Assembly: GCF_002158905.1 (NCBI RefSeq)
Contig: NZ_CP021431.1
Span: 2,108,001-2,172,000 of the forward strand
Reading direction: 5' to 3'
Source: Yoonia vestfoldensis
GTDB taxonomy: Bacteria > Pseudomonadota > Alphaproteobacteria > Rhodobacterales > Rhodobacteraceae
DNA length: 64,000 bases
The notes beneath the pieces are model-generated. The model searched no databases. It was given only the letters and a program-made list of their open reading frames with translations, and was not told the DNA's origin. A program made the position numbers and the translations under genes. Of this stretch, positions 36,296 to 46,192 are shown in pieces. The first letter of the stretch is position 1; each line of letters opens with the position of its first letter.

Positions 36296-36936
36296 TTGCG
36301 CGCGGCGCGCCAGCCTGCGGCGCGGGCCTCGGCCTCGGAACAGAACCAGCGCTCGCCCTGTGCCTCATTGATCACCGTGCGGTCGTAATCGCGGTTGCCG
36401 GGGCGGTGATAGATCCGCCCATTGCCCGAGATGTTGCCCTTGATATTGCAGGCCGGATCAGGGGCTGCGGGGGCGATGCTGCGGCTGGCGCGATAGGTTT
36501 CGGGGTCTTGCATCACGCTGGCCCAAAGCCCGCGCCCGGCCACGGCGGCGGCTTTTTCATCAAGATCATAGCGCATCGTATAGCGCCGATAGGCCACGGC
36601 CCAGCCTGCGGCCACGATCACCTGCCCGATATCCGCACCGCCCACATCGCAGGTCGCGACCTGTCTGCCATAGCGGTCGATATCGCGCGTGATGCAGCGG
36701 GCATATTGCCCCTCGAAACGCGCGCGCACCAGATCAGCCGCCCAGCGCCCGCAATCGATACTTTGCCCGTCCAGCAGGCAAGGCTGCCCCATTTCGGGCG
36801 CATCCAGCCCGTAAAGCCGCACCCGCGCGCCGCCGATATCCACCGTATCCGCATCAATCACCCGCAGCGTTCCGCTGGGGTCGGCATGGGCGGGAAAGGC
36901 CGCAATGAGGCCAAGCAGGATCAAAGCTTTCAACAT
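36292..36936 (-). CDS. Secreted thermonuclease-like (SNase) protein
   Basis: 214 residues with signal peptide MLKALILLGLIAAFPAHA. The staphylococcal-nuclease fold is seen in RVIDADTVDIGGARVRLYGLDAPE and DIDRYGRQVATC: catalytic Arg40, Glu48 and Arg88 equivalents and the calcium-site Asp residues (28, 45) are present. The C-terminal third is an extra ~60-residue region with cysteines (GERWFCSEAEA). It probably degrades extracellular or periplasmic nucleic acid. A two-strand CtrA-like box lies ~45-70 bp upstream. Confidence 0.88.
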   Translation of the reverse strand: MLKALILLGLIAAFPAHADPSGTLRVIDADTVDIGGARVRLYGLDAPEMGQPCLLDGQSIDCGRWAADLVRARFEGQYARCITRDIDRYGRQVATCDVGGADIGQVIVAAGWAVAYRRYTMRYDLDEKAAAVAGRGLWASVMQDPETYRASRSIAPAAPDPACNIKGNISGNGRIYHRPGNRDYDRTVINEAQGERWFCSEAEARAAGWRAARN

Positions 36937-36980
36937 GCCCCGACCTAGCGGCGCGGAGCGGTTGAAGGCAATGGATTTTG

Positions 36981-37006
36981 TTAACGAAGGTTAATAATTC
37001 GTTAAC
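36981..37006. promoter_or_regulatory. Candidate CtrA-binding box upstream of the nuclease gene
   Basis: TTAA-N7-TTAAC is exact on the plus strand (36991-37006) and also on the minus strand (37005-36990); a further TTAA lies at 36981. The whole is bounded by a perfect inverted repeat GTTAACGAA (36980-36988) and TTCGTTAAC (36998-37006). TTAA-N7-TTAAC is the CtrA consensus in alphaproteobacteria. It starts two bases after the betA stop. Confidence 0.55.
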
Positions 37007-37007
37007 A

Positions 37008-38666
37008 TCACCTTTGATTGTTCTGCCAATCGGGGTGAATCCAAGGCTGGTCATTGGCGGGCGGCAGCGGATTGCGCTGCAAGATATGATCCGCCGCCTT
37101 TTCGCCGACCATGATCGAGGGCGCATTGAGGTTGCCATTGGTGATGCGCGGAAAGATCGAACTATCCGCCACGCGCAGCCCCTGCACGCCGATCACGCGG
37201 GTTTGCGGGTCGACCACGGCCATCGGATCATCAAGCGCCCCCATCTTGCAGGTGCCGCAGGGATGATAGGCGCTTTCGGCATGATCGCGGATGAAAGCGT
37301 CAAGATCCGCGTCGGTCTGGGCGGCGTCACCGGGCTGGATTTCATGGCCGCGATAGGCGTCAAAGGCAGGCTGGGCGAAAATCTCGCGCGTCAGGCGGAT
37401 GCATTGGCGGAAATCGATCCAATCCTGCGGGTCGGACATATAGTTGAACTGGATCCGCGGATTGTCGTCGGGATTGGCAGACCGCAGCGTAACTTGCCCG
37501 CGTGATGCCGACCGCATCGGCCCGACATGGGCCTGAAACCCGTGGCCCTCTGGCGCGACCTTGCCATCGTAGCTGACCGCGATGGGCAGGAAATGGAACT
37601 GGATATCGGGGTAATCGACGCCCGCACGCGACCGGATGAACCCCGCGCTTTCAAACTGGTTGGATGACCCAAGGCCGGTTTTCCAAAGCAGCCATTCCGC
37701 CCCGATCCGCGCCTTGCCGCGCAGGTTCCAATAGGCGAACAGCGTGACAGGCTTGGTGGCGGCCTGCTGGATATAAAGCTCTAGATGGTCTTGCAGGTTC
37801 TGGCCCACGCCGGGGCGGTCGGCGACGACGGGGATGCCATGTTCGGCCAGATGCGCGGCAGGGCCAATGCCTGACAGCATCAGCAATTTGGGCGAATTGA
37901 GCGGCGAGGCGGCGATGATCACCTCGACATTGGCGCGAATGACCTCGATCTTTTTGCCGCGCGATACCTCGACGCCCACGGCGCGGCCGTTCTCGATCAC
38001 GATGCGGCGGGCAAAGGCGCGGGTCAGCGTGCAATTGGGCCGCGTCAGCGCGGGCCGCAGATAGGCGCTGGCGGCGGACCAGCGGTGGCCTTTGTAGATC
38101 GTGGCGTCAAAGGGGCCGAAGCCTTCTTGTTGTTCGCCGTTGTAATCAGGCGTGATGGGATAGCCCGCCTGTCGCCCCGCGTCGACAAAGGCGCGGGTCA
38201 GCGGGTTTTTGCGCGGCCCACGGGTGATATGCAACGGGCCATCCTTGCCGCGCCAATCGGGGTCGCCGCCATGGCCGCCATCGTGCCAATGTTCCATCCG
38301 TTTGAAATAGGGCAGCACATCGGCATAGGACCAACCCTGCGCGCCAGTGTCAGCCCAATGGTCAAAATCGCGGGCATGGCCGCGCACATAGATCATCCCG
38401 TTGATCGAGGATGACCCGCCGATCACCTTGCCGCGCGGTGTCACCAATTGCCGCCCGCCCAAGTGTGGCTCGGGGTCCGATTTCAGCCCCCAATCATACA
38501 TCTTCATATTCATCGGATAGGACAAGGCCGCAGGCATCTGGATGAAGGGGCCGCGATCCGACCCGCCATGTTCGATGACCAGCACGTTTTTGCCCGCCTC
38601 GGCCAGACGGTAGGCGATGGCGCAACCGGCAGAGCCCGCACCGACGATGACATAATCAGCCTGCAT
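37008..38666 (-). CDS. betA: Choline dehydrogenase
   Basis: 552-residue membrane-associated GMC flavoprotein oxidising choline to betaine aldehyde. FAD loop [15 protein letters not shown] at the N-terminus; GMC signature [20 protein letters not shown] near residue 80; catalytic His in [13 protein letters not shown]-terminal [19 protein letters not shown]. The ATG at 38666 shares a base with the betB stop (TGATG), so translation is coupled; an ATG at 38684 would add six residues. Last gene of betI-betC-betB-betA. Confidence 0.95.
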   Translation of the reverse strand: MQADYVIVGAGSAGCAIAYRLAEAGKNVLVIEHGGSDRGPFIQMPAALSYPMNMKMYDWGLKSDPEPHLGGRQLVTPRGKVIGGSSSINGMIYVRGHARDFDHWADTGAQGWSYADVLPYFKRMEHWHDGGHGGDPDWRGKDGPLHITRGPRKNPLTRAFVDAGRQAGYPITPDYNGEQQEGFGPFDATIYKGHRWSAASAYLRPALTRPNCTLTRAFARRIVIENGRAVGVEVSRGKKIEVIRANVEVIIAASPLNSPKLLMLSGIGPAAHLAEHGIPVVADRPGVGQNLQDHLELYIQQAATKPVTLFAYWNLRGKARIGAEWLLWKTGLGSSNQFESAGFIRSRAGVDYPDIQFHFLPIAVSYDGKVAPEGHGFQAHVGPMRSASRGQVTLRSANPDDNPRIQFNYMSDPQDWIDFRQCIRLTREIFAQPAFDAYRGHEIQPGDAAQTDADLDAFIRDHAESAYHPCGTCKMGALDDPMAVVDPQTRVIGVQGLRVADSSIFPRITNGNLNAPSIMVGEKAADHILQRNPLPPANDQPWIHPDWQNNQR

Positions 38667-40117
38667 CAGAAAGGTGCCTCGCATCGGTCCATGCGGACGA
38701 AGACGCTTTTGATCTGGCTATAATGGTCGATCGCCGCCTTGGAATTTTCGCGCCCCACGCCGGATAGTTTCATACCGCCGAAAGGGGCCTCGACCGGTGC
38801 GTCATTATAGGTGTTGATATAGCAGGTGCCGGCCTGAAACCCTGCTGCCATGCGGTGCGCGCGGGCGAGGTCAGCGGTGAACACGCCTGCCGCCAGCCCG
38901 TAGGGCGTGTCATTGGCGCGGCGCAGCGCCTCAGCCTCGGTGTCGAAATCGAGCACGGACATGACGGGGCCAAAGATTTCCTCGCGCGCGATGGTCATGT
39001 CGTCTGTGACATCGGCAAAAACCGTGGGGGCCAGGAAAAAGCCCGCCATATCGGGCCGCGTGCCGCCGGTGACCAGACGCGCGCCTTCGGCCTGCCCCTT
39101 GGCGATGAAACCTTCGACGATATCGCGTTGGGCTGCGCTGACCATGGGGCCGTAATGCGTCGCGGGGTCTTGGGGGTCGCCCATGACCACGGCTTGCAGA
39201 CGGTCGGTCAGCCGGGCGAGAAACGCGTCCTTGATCCCTTTTTGCACGAAAACCCGCGTGCCGTTGGAGCAGACCTGCCCCGCCGAATAGAAATTCCCCA
39301 GGATCGCGCCAGAGACCGCGGCCTCCAGATCGGCATCATCGAAAATGACAAGCGGCGATTTGCCCCCCAGTTCCATCGTGACATGGCGCAGGCCTTCGGC
39401 GGCGGCGGCATAGACCTTGCGGCCCGTGGCGACGGATCCGGTCAGTGACACCTTGTCCACCCGCGGATCCGTGACCAGCGCAGCCCCGACGGCCCCATAT
39501 CCCTGCACCACATTGTAAAGACCTGCCGGCGCGCCCGCCTCGGTCAGGATTTCGGCGATTTTCAGCGCGCAAAGCGGGGTGGTTTCGGAAGGTTTGAAGA
39601 CCAGAGCATTGCCGCAGGCCAGCGCGGGCGCGCCTTTCCAGCAGGCGATCTGCGTCGGATAATTCCATGCGCCGATGCCCACGCAAACGCCCAAAGGTTC
39701 GCGGCGGGTATAGACGAAATTTTCACCCAATGGGATGTGTTCGCCCGTGATGCTGCCCGCCAGCCCGCCGAAATATTCGAACGCATCGGCGCCGGATGTG
39801 GCATCGGCGACGGATGTTTCCTGATAGGGTTTGCCGGTGTCATAGGTTTCCAGCACCGACAGGTCATGGTTGCGTTCGCGCATGATATCGGCGGCACGGC
39901 GCAGCACGCGGCCGCGCTGCGTGCCGGTCCAGCCTGCCCATTCCTTTTGCGCGCGTTTGGCGGCATTCAGTGCCTGATCCACGATGGCGGGCGTCGCGGC
40001 ATGCAGCCTGGCGATGACCTTGCCGGTATAGGGATAGATGACCTCGATCAGGTCACCTGCTGTGTCCTCGACATAGGCCCCGTCGATGTAATGGCTGGCG
40101 ATAGGTTGGATATTCAT
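38666..40117 (-). CDS. betB: Betaine-aldehyde dehydrogenase
   Basis: 483-residue NAD(P)-dependent aldehyde dehydrogenase converting betaine aldehyde to glycine betaine. N-terminus [15 protein letters not shown]; cofactor lysine in [13 protein letters not shown]; general base Glu in MELGGKSPL; catalytic Cys in [14 protein letters not shown]. Length is normal. ATG 40117 is preceded, unusually, by a dispersed repeat rather than a strong Shine-Dalgarno; the repeat fills the 43-bp gap to betC. Confidence 0.95.
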   Translation of the reverse strand: MNIQPIASHYIDGAYVEDTAGDLIEVIYPYTGKVIARLHAATPAIVDQALNAAKRAQKEWAGWTGTQRGRVLRRAADIMRERNHDLSVLETYDTGKPYQETSVADATSGADAFEYFGGLAGSITGEHIPLGENFVYTRREPLGVCVGIGAWNYPTQIACWKGAPALACGNALVFKPSETTPLCALKIAEILTEAGAPAGLYNVVQGYGAVGAALVTDPRVDKVSLTGSVATGRKVYAAAAEGLRHVTMELGGKSPLVIFDDADLEAAVSGAILGNFYSAGQVCSNGTRVFVQKGIKDAFLARLTDRLQAVVMGDPQDPATHYGPMVSAAQRDIVEGFIAKGQAEGARLVTGGTRPDMAGFFLAPTVFADVTDDMTIAREEIFGPVMSVLDFDTEAEALRRANDTPYGLAAGVFTADLARAHRMAAGFQAGTCYINTYNDAPVEAPFGGMKLSGVGRENSKAAIDHYSQIKSVFVRMDRCEAPF

Positions 40118-40126
40118 GACTTTTAT

Positions 40127-40160
40127 GCCTCCGGCGGGGATATTTTTACTCGGAAGAGGA
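40127..40160 (+). repeat. Dispersed CTCCGGCGGGGATATTT repeat, copy 3
   Basis: GCCTCCGGCGGGGATATTTT at the left, ending TTACTCGGAAGAGG, in plus orientation inside the betC-betB gap of a minus-strand operon. It therefore lies in the 5' leader of betB, opposite in sense to transcription. Confidence 0.8.
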
Positions 40161-41669
40161 TCATTCACCGCGCGGAAAGCGCTGGTTTTCTTCGAGTATG
40201 TTGAGGTCCATATGGTTGCGCATGTAGCGTTCGGATGCCTTTTGCAGCGGCTGGTAATCCCAGGGGTAATAGCTGCCGTTGCGCAAAGCCTGATAGACGA
40301 CCCAGCGGCAGGCCTGGCTTTGGCGCACATCGGCGTCAAAACGCGCAAGATCCCAACGGGCGTCGGCCTTGGCGCGCAATTGCGTTAGCGTGCCTTGATG
40401 GGCGGGGTTTTCCGCCAGATTGGTCAGTTCCTGCGGGTCTGCGTCCATGTCGAACAGCTGGTCAGGGTCCAGCGTGCAGCGATTGTATTTCCATTTGCCA
40501 TAGCGCAGGCTGACCAGCGGGGCCTGTGACGCTTCGGCGGCATATTCCATGACGACGGGGGTGTCGCGGGTGCCGCCCTGGCCCAAGGGCACAAGGCTTT
40601 CGCCGCTGGTCCATGGCATGACCTCGGACATGTCCACACCTGCCAGATCGCAGAGCGTCGGGGTCACGTCGATCGTGCTGACGGGGACTTTATGCAGGCC
40701 GGGTGCCATCGCCGGGCTTGCGATCATCAGCGGCACGCGGGATGACCCGTCATAGAAACACATCTTGAACCAGAGACCCCGTTCCCCCAGCATATCGCCA
40801 TGGTCCGAGACGAAGAGGATCGTGGCCTCTTGGCGCGTGTCGTCCAGCACTTGCAGGATGTCGCCGATCTTGTCGTCCAGATAGCTGATATTGGCGAAAT
40901 AGGCGCGGCGCGACCGGCGGATGTCGTCATCACTGATGGTGAAATTGTCGCGGTCATTGGCATCCAGAATGCGCTGGCTATGCGGGTCCTGATCGGCGTA
41001 AGCGATCGGGCCTGTCTCCGGCATCAGATGGGCGCAGTCTTCGTAGAGATCCCAGTATTTGCGCCGTGCCACATAGGGATCATGCGGATGGGTGAAACTG
41101 ACCGTCAGGCACCAGGGCCGCGCGTCATGGCCGCGCGCGAGGTCATAGAGTTTCGCCGTCGCGTGATAGGCGACCTCGTCGTCATATTCCATCTGGTTGG
41201 TGATCTCGGCCACGCCAGAGCCGGTGACGGACCCCATATTGTGATACCACCAATCGATCCGTTCACCCGGTTTGCGATAGTCCGGTGTCCAGCCGAAATC
41301 GGCGGGGTAGATATCGGTGGTCAGCCGTTCCTCGAAGCCGTGCATCTGGTCGGGGCCGACGAAATGCATCTTGCCCGCAAGGCAGGTCTGATAGCCCGCG
41401 CGCCGCAGGTGATGCGCATAGGTGGGAATGCTGGAGGCGAATTCGGCCGCATTGTCATAGACCCCATTGCGCGACGGCAATTGCCCCGACATGAAGGCCG
41501 CCCGCGCCGGTGCGCAAAGCGGCGAGGCCGTATAGGCATTGGCAAACCGGGTAGAACGCGCCGCCAGCGATTTGAGGTTGGGCGCATGCAGCCAATCCGC
41601 GGGCCCATCGGGGAACAGCGTGCCGTTCAGCTGGTCGACCATGATGATCAGGATATTGGGCCTTGTCAT
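40161..41669 (-). CDS. betC: Choline-sulfatase
   Basis: 502-residue sulfatase hydrolysing choline-O-sulfate to choline and sulfate. N-terminal metal site [14 protein letters not shown]; the formylglycine-forming Cys52 lies in [10 protein letters not shown], matching the CxPxR rule; [20 protein letters not shown] and [12 protein letters not shown] complete the sulfatase signatures. Length matches Sinorhizobium BetC. The start overlaps the betI stop by ATGA. Confidence 0.94.
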   Translation of the reverse strand: MTRPNILIIMVDQLNGTLFPDGPADWLHAPNLKSLAARSTRFANAYTASPLCAPARAAFMSGQLPSRNGVYDNAAEFASSIPTYAHHLRRAGYQTCLAGKMHFVGPDQMHGFEERLTTDIYPADFGWTPDYRKPGERIDWWYHNMGSVTGSGVAEITNQMEYDDEVAYHATAKLYDLARGHDARPWCLTVSFTHPHDPYVARRKYWDLYEDCAHLMPETGPIAYADQDPHSQRILDANDRDNFTISDDDIRRSRRAYFANISYLDDKIGDILQVLDDTRQEATILFVSDHGDMLGERGLWFKMCFYDGSSRVPLMIASPAMAPGLHKVPVSTIDVTPTLCDLAGVDMSEVMPWTSGESLVPLGQGGTRDTPVVMEYAAEASQAPLVSLRYGKWKYNRCTLDPDQLFDMDADPQELTNLAENPAHQGTLTQLRAKADARWDLARFDADVRQSQACRWVVYQALRNGSYYPWDYQPLQKASERYMRNHMDLNILEENQRFPRGE

Positions 41670-42250
41670 TGCGTGATGTCTTTCAATTCCATCGCCAGCA
41701 GCGCCAGCACCTGTTCGGTGGCATCCGCAGGCACCGCCCGCCCGCGCGCCAGCCCCTGGCGCAGATAGGACCCGTCGATCAGCCCCGCGATACGGGCGGC
41801 GGCGTTTTCGGCGCGATCCCCGATCAGGGGGCGCAAATCATGCACCAGATTGCTGTGCAGCCGGCGCTGGTAGATCCGCAACAGGCGGTTGGCATCCTCG
41901 GATGTCTGGGCAAGGACGTAGAAATTCAGCCAGGCCGCGATCACATCGGTCTGGAAATTGGTGGAACTGAACCCCGCGCGGATCACCGCCTCGACCCTTG
42001 CGCGCGGTGCTTTTGCGCAGCGCAGCGCGGCGCGGACCTCGGCCCCATAGGCGCGCAGGACATGGCGCATCGCCGCCAGAAAGATCTGTTCCTTGCCGCC
42101 GAAATAATGATGCGCCAGCGCCGATGACATGCCTGCCCTTTTGGCAATGGCGCTGACCGTCACATCAAGGTTGCCCACAGCGCCGATTTCGTCAATCGTG
42201 GCCTGCATCAGGGCAGCGCGGCGGATCGGTTCCATTCCTAGCTTGGGCAT
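41666..42250 (-). CDS. betI: Transcriptional repressor BetI
   Basis: 194-residue TetR-family regulator. The HTH covers residues ~25-50 (VSAIAKRAGMSSALAHHYFGGKEQIF), followed by the BetI-type ligand domain (AWLNFYVLAQTSEDANRLLRIYQRRLHSNL). BetI represses bet genes until choline binds. It is the first gene of betICBA and faces choXWV across an 83-bp region with a dyad that fits a BetI operator. ATG 42250 matches family starts (MPKLGMEPIRR). Confidence 0.93.
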   Translation of the reverse strand: MPKLGMEPIRRAALMQATIDEIGAVGNLDVTVSAIAKRAGMSSALAHHYFGGKEQIFLAAMRHVLRAYGAEVRAALRCAKAPRARVEAVIRAGFSSTNFQTDVIAAWLNFYVLAQTSEDANRLLRIYQRRLHSNLVHDLRPLIGDRAENAAARIAGLIDGSYLRQGLARGRAVPADATEQVLALLAMELKDITQ

Positions 42251-42293
42251 GTGATCCTCTTTACGGTTGCACCAGACACCTAATTCGTTCTTT

Positions 42294-42307
42294 ATTGACT
42301 CGTCAAT
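42294..42307. promoter_or_regulatory. Candidate BetI operator
   Basis: Perfect dyad ATTGAC-TC-GTCAAT in the betI/choX divergent intergenic region, 27 bp before the choX start and 44 bp before betI. Known BetI boxes have ATTGa..tTCAAT-type arms, so this is the natural candidate for joint control of both operons. Confidence 0.65.
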
Positions 42308-42333
42308 CAAGAAAAACCACAGGGAGTAAAACC

Positions 42334-43257
42334 ATGAAGCTGAAAACAAGCCTGTCGGCCCTTGCGATCTTTGCCGCAATGCCCGCCTTTGCCGAATGCG
42401 ATCTTGTGACCTTTTCCGATGTCGGCTGGACCGACATCACCGCCACCACCGCCGCCACAAGCGTCGTGCTAGAGGCGCTGGGTTACGCGACCGAAACCAA
42501 GATCCTGTCCGTGCCCGTGACCTATATCTCGCTGGCCGAAGGTGATGTTGACGTGTTCCTGGGCAATTGGATGCCCACGATGGAGGCCGATATCGCCCCC
42601 TATCGCGAGGCGGGCACAGTTGACACCGTGCGCACCAATCTGACCGGCGCGAAATACACGCTGGCCGTCAATCGCGCCGCCGCCGATCTGGGGATCGACA
42701 GTTTCGACGACATCGCCGCCAATGCCGATGCCTTGGGCAACCGCATTTACGGGATCGAGCCGGGCAATGATGGCAACCGCCTGATCATCGACATGATCGC
42801 GGCGGATGCCTTTGGCCTGTCGGGGTTCGAAGTGCTGGAAAGCTCTGAACAGGGGATGCTGGCGCAGGTGGACCGTGCGTCCAGCCGGTCTGAACCCATC
42901 GTATTCCTTGGCTGGGAACCGCATCCGATGAACGCCAATTTCGATATGGAATATCTCGAAGGCGGCGATGATTGGTTCGGCCCGGACCTTGGCGGTGCGA
43001 CGGTCGCGACCAATACGCGTGCGGGCTATGTCGAAAGCTGCCCCAATGTGGGCCAGTTCCTGCAGAACCTGGAATTCACGCTGGCCATGGAAAACGAGAT
43101 CATGGGCGCGATCCTGAATGACGGGGCCGATCCTGCGGCCGCCGCCTCTGCATGGCTGACCGCCAACCCCGCGATCCTGTCGGGCTGGCTGGACGGTGTC
43201 ACAACCCGTGACGGCGGCGATGCGATGGACGCCGTGAACGCCGCACTCGGCCTTTGA
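42334..43257 (+). CDS. choX: Choline ABC transporter substrate-binding protein
   Basis: 307-residue periplasmic protein with signal peptide MKLKTSLSALAIFAAMPAFA. OpuAC-type binding fold: CDLVTFSDVGWTDITATTAA, VTYISLAEGDVDVFLGNWMP and IVFLGWEPHPMN, with aromatic residues (Trp, Tyr) that would cage the trimethylammonium group. AGGGAG lies 8 bases before the ATG. First gene of choXWV, divergent from betI. Confidence 0.93.
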   Translation: MKLKTSLSALAIFAAMPAFAECDLVTFSDVGWTDITATTAATSVVLEALGYATETKILSVPVTYISLAEGDVDVFLGNWMPTMEADIAPYREAGTVDTVRTNLTGAKYTLAVNRAAADLGIDSFDDIAANADALGNRIYGIEPGNDGNRLIIDMIAADAFGLSGFEVLESSEQGMLAQVDRASSRSEPIVFLGWEPHPMNANFDMEYLEGGDDWFGPDLGGATVATNTRAGYVESCPNVGQFLQNLEFTLAMENEIMGAILNDGADPAAAASAWLTANPAILSGWLDGVTTRDGGDAMDAVNAALGL

Positions 43258-43264
43258 TCTGACA

Positions 43265-43290
43265 GGTGAGGCCCGCATCAGGGCCTCACC
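43265..43290 (+). terminator. Hairpin between choX and choW
   Basis: Perfect 10-bp stem GGTGAGGCCC / GGGCCTCACC with a six-base loop, eight bases after the choX stop and followed by CCC, not a U-run. Such intercistronic hairpins after a binding-protein gene usually protect the upstream mRNA or cause partial termination, so that binding protein is made in excess over the permease. Confidence 0.65.
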
Positions 43291-43310
43291 CCCAAGCCGC
43301 AGGAGGCCGC

Positions 43311-44144
43311 GTGGACTGGCTGACCGACAACAAAATCCCGATAGGGCCTTGGGCGAAATCCGTCTTTGACTGGCTGAACCGGAACCTTGGTTTCGTCTTT
43401 GACTGGATCGCCGAGGCGATGGAAGGGCTGATCGATTCCATCCTCTGGGCGCTGGAAACTCCGCATCCTTTCGTTGTGGTCGCGATTTTCGCCGCCCTGA
43501 CATGGGTCTTGCAGCGCAGCTGGAAAACCACGCTGCTGATCGTGCTGGGCTTTTTCTTCATCCTTAACCAGGGCTATTGGCGCGAAACCATGCAATCGCT
43601 AACGCTGGTCCTGTCGGCCTGTGTCGTCTGCATGGGGATCGGCGTGCCCATCGGCATTGCCGCCGCCCACCGCCCGCGCCTTTACCGCGCGATGGTGCCG
43701 GTGCTGGACCTGATGCAGACGCTGCCAACCTTTGTCTATCTGATCCCGGCCATCGTCTTTTTCGGCATCGGCATGGTGCCCGGCCTGATCGCGACGGTCA
43801 TCTTCGTGCTGCCCGCGCCGATCCGGCTGACCTATCTCGGCGTGGCCTCGACACCCACCGCCTTGCTCGAGGCCGCGCAGGCCTTTGGCGCGACCAAGCG
43901 TCAGGTCCTGTTCAAGGTCGAACTGCCCTCGGCCCTGCCGCAGATCATGGCGGGGCTGAACCAGACGATCATGCTGTCGCTGTCGATGGTGGTCATCGCC
44001 GCCCTTGTGGGTGCCAGCGGGCTGGGCGTGCCGGTGATCCGGGCGCTGAATTCGGTGAATACATCGCTGGGGTTTGAATCGGGCTTTGTCATCGTCGTGG
44101 TGGCGATCATGCTGGACCGGATGTTGCGGGTGAAACAGAAATGA
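43311..44144 (+). CDS. choW: Choline ABC transporter permease
   Basis: 277-residue inner-membrane permease with about seven helices and the BPD loop (EAAQAFGATKRQVLFKVELPSALPQI, EAA motif near 190-205). The start is GTG at 43311, fixed by the strong AGGAGG four bases upstream; the N-terminal WLTDNKIPIGPW is typical of this family. choV starts by ATGA overlap at its end. Confidence 0.92.
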   Translation: MDWLTDNKIPIGPWAKSVFDWLNRNLGFVFDWIAEAMEGLIDSILWALETPHPFVVVAIFAALTWVLQRSWKTTLLIVLGFFFILNQGYWRETMQSLTLVLSACVVCMGIGVPIGIAAAHRPRLYRAMVPVLDLMQTLPTFVYLIPAIVFFGIGMVPGLIATVIFVLPAPIRLTYLGVASTPTALLEAAQAFGATKRQVLFKVELPSALPQIMAGLNQTIMLSLSMVVIAALVGASGLGVPVIRALNSVNTSLGFESGFVIVVVAIMLDRMLRVKQK

Positions 44145-45157
44145 ATGCCGTTGAATTCGACAATGTCAGCATCGTCTTTGGCGCGCGGCCCCAAACCGCC
44201 CTGCCCCTGATGGACCAAGGGCTGCACCGGGCCGAGATCATGGAAAGCACCGATCAGGTGCTGGGGGTGCATGATTGCTCGCTTAGCGTCGCCCAGGGTG
44301 AAATCCTCGTGCTGATGGGGCTGTCGGGCTCCGGCAAATCAACGCTGCTGCGCGCGGTCAACGGGCTGAACCCGGTGGTGCGCGGCGCGGTGCGGGTCAA
44401 TGACGGCGATCACAGCTATGACGTCACCCATTGCAGCGCGCATGACCTGCGACGCCTGCGGCAGAAATCGGTGTCGATGGTGTTCCAGCAATTCGGCCTG
44501 CTGCCATGGCGGAGCGTGCGCGACAATGTGGGTCTGGGGCTGGAACTGGCGGGGCTGGACAAGGGCAAATTACAGGCCCGCGTCGATCAGGAACTGGCGA
44601 TGGTGGGCCTTTCCGAACGCGCGAATGCGCTGGTGGGCGAGCTTTCGGGCGGCATGCAACAACGCGTGGGGCTGGCGCGCGCCTTTGCCACCGATGCGCC
44701 GATCCTGCTGATGGACGAACCCTTTTCAGCGCTCGACCCGCTGATCCGCACCAAGCTGCAAGACGAATTGCTTGATCTGCAAAAACAGCGCGGGCGCACG
44801 ATCATCTTTGTCAGCCATGATCTGGACGAGGCCTTCAAGATCGGCAATCGCATCGCCATCATGGAAGGCGGCCGGATCGTGCAATGCGGCACGCCGCGCG
44901 ATATCTATACCAACCCCGCCAATGGCTATGTCGCGGATTTCGTGGCGCATATGAACCCGCTGGGCGTGCTGACCGCGCGCGACGTGATGATCGCAGGCCC
45001 CAGCGACGGGGCGCTGATCGACGTGGACCTGCCGGTGCAGGCCATCTTGCAACAGATCGGCACGGGGTCACTGCAAGTCATGGAAAACGGCCGCGCCATC
45101 GGGCAGATCACGCAAAGCTCGCTCATCACGCGGCTCGCCCCCGCATCTTCCGAGTAA
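44141..45157 (+). CDS. choV: Choline ABC transporter ATPase
   Basis: 338-residue ATPase of the glycine betaine/proline type. Walker A GLSGSGKST (~61-69), Q-loop VFQQFGLLPW, signature LSGGMQQRV, Walker B ILLMDEPFSALD and switch His in VSHDLDEA. A C-terminal ~80-residue regulatory region follows. The last codons (Ala-Ser-Ser-Glu-stop) are supplied by a dispersed intergenic repeat, so the native C-terminus has probably been replaced. Confidence 0.93.
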   Translation: MNAVEFDNVSIVFGARPQTALPLMDQGLHRAEIMESTDQVLGVHDCSLSVAQGEILVLMGLSGSGKSTLLRAVNGLNPVVRGAVRVNDGDHSYDVTHCSAHDLRRLRQKSVSMVFQQFGLLPWRSVRDNVGLGLELAGLDKGKLQARVDQELAMVGLSERANALVGELSGGMQQRVGLARAFATDAPILLMDEPFSALDPLIRTKLQDELLDLQKQRGRTIIFVSHDLDEAFKIGNRIAIMEGGRIVQCGTPRDIYTNPANGYVADFVAHMNPLGVLTARDVMIAGPSDGALIDVDLPVQAILQQIGTGSLQVMENGRAIGQITQSSLITRLAPASSE

Positions 45158-45176
45158 AAATATCCCCGCCGGAGGC
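45144..45176 (-). repeat. Dispersed CTCCGGCGGGGATATTT repeat, copy 4
   Basis: Minus-strand reading GCCTCCGGCGGGGATATTTT then TACTCGGAAGATG. Its left end overlaps the last 14 bases of choV, including the TAA stop. It separates choV from the convergent DMT gene. Confidence 0.8.
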
Positions 45177-45193
45177 GCGCCGGCAGGCGCTCT

Positions 45194-46108
45194 TTACACT
45201 TTGGTCTGGGTGACCACGGGTGTGACCTGCCTGCGCGCTACCGCCTCGCGCCAGGTGATGAAACTGACCGAGCCCATGATCACCACCCCGCCCAAGACAA
45301 CCCAACCATCCACCGGCTCGCCGAACATGACCGCACCCAGAACCACGGCCCAGACCAATTGCAAAAACGTCACCGGCTGGGTGACGGTCAGCGGCGCTGC
45401 GGCAAAGGCCAGCGTCATCGTGTAATGCCCCGCCGTGGCAAAAGCGGCGACCAGAAACAGCCAGCCCAGCTGCGCAAGCGTCGGCGTGACCCAGACGGCA
45501 TAGGCGAAAGGGGCCAGCCCGATGGTGACCGTGATCGACAACATGCCAACAACCACCGCAGCCGAAACCTCGCCCGACAGGCGCTTGGCCAAAAGATAAC
45601 CCACCGCGAATAAAACAGCCGTGCCCAGCATCGCGATATGGCCGCTTTCCACCGCCTTCACACCGGGGCGCAGGATGATCACAGCGCCCACCAGCGCCAG
45701 CAGCACCGCGATCAGGCGGCGGGGTGGCAATTTCTCACCCAGAAACAGCGCCGCCCCGATCGAGACATAGACCGGCGAGAGGTAATTCATCGCCGTCACC
45801 TCTGCGAGGGGGATGCGCGTCATGGCGTAGAACCACAAGATCACCGCCAAAGCATGCACCACGCCCCTGATCCCGAACATCTTCATCTGGCGCGCCGTCA
45901 GCCGCGCCGCAAGGATCGGGCGGATCATCGGCAGCAAAAAGACCAGCCCCAGCACATAGCGCAAAAACGCAGCCTGCGCGGCAGGCACATCATCGCCCAC
46001 ATGTTTGACGATGGCGGTGACGGCCACGAACATCAGGCCGGTCAGCACCATCCACAAAACACCCGCGACAGGGTTCGGCGCAGCGCGCGCTGGTTGCAAA
46101 TCACTCAT
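45194..46108 (-). CDS. EamA/DMT-family transporter
   Basis: 304 residues, ten predicted membrane helices in two EamA repeats (PNPVAGVLWMVLTGLMFVAV at the N-terminus; QPVTFLQLVWAVVLGAVMFGEPVDGW in the second repeat). Probably a metabolite exporter; substrate unknown. ATG 46108 (MSDLQPARA) is used rather than an upstream in-frame GTG-like extension. Convergent with choV, divergent from the YmdB-type gene. Confidence 0.88.
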   Translation of the reverse strand: MSDLQPARAAPNPVAGVLWMVLTGLMFVAVTAIVKHVGDDVPAAQAAFLRYVLGLVFLLPMIRPILAARLTARQMKMFGIRGVVHALAVILWFYAMTRIPLAEVTAMNYLSPVYVSIGAALFLGEKLPPRRLIAVLLALVGAVIILRPGVKAVESGHIAMLGTAVLFAVGYLLAKRLSGEVSAAVVVGMLSITVTIGLAPFAYAVWVTPTLAQLGWLFLVAAFATAGHYTMTLAFAAAPLTVTQPVTFLQLVWAVVLGAVMFGEPVDGWVVLGGVVIMGSVSFITWREAVARRQVTPVVTQTKV

Positions 46109-46192
46109 GCCTTTGGGTCGCACCAAAAAACGCCGGATGCCAGCGACATTTTCGCACTGGCACCGGCGGCGATCCGCGCTTACCAACGGGGC

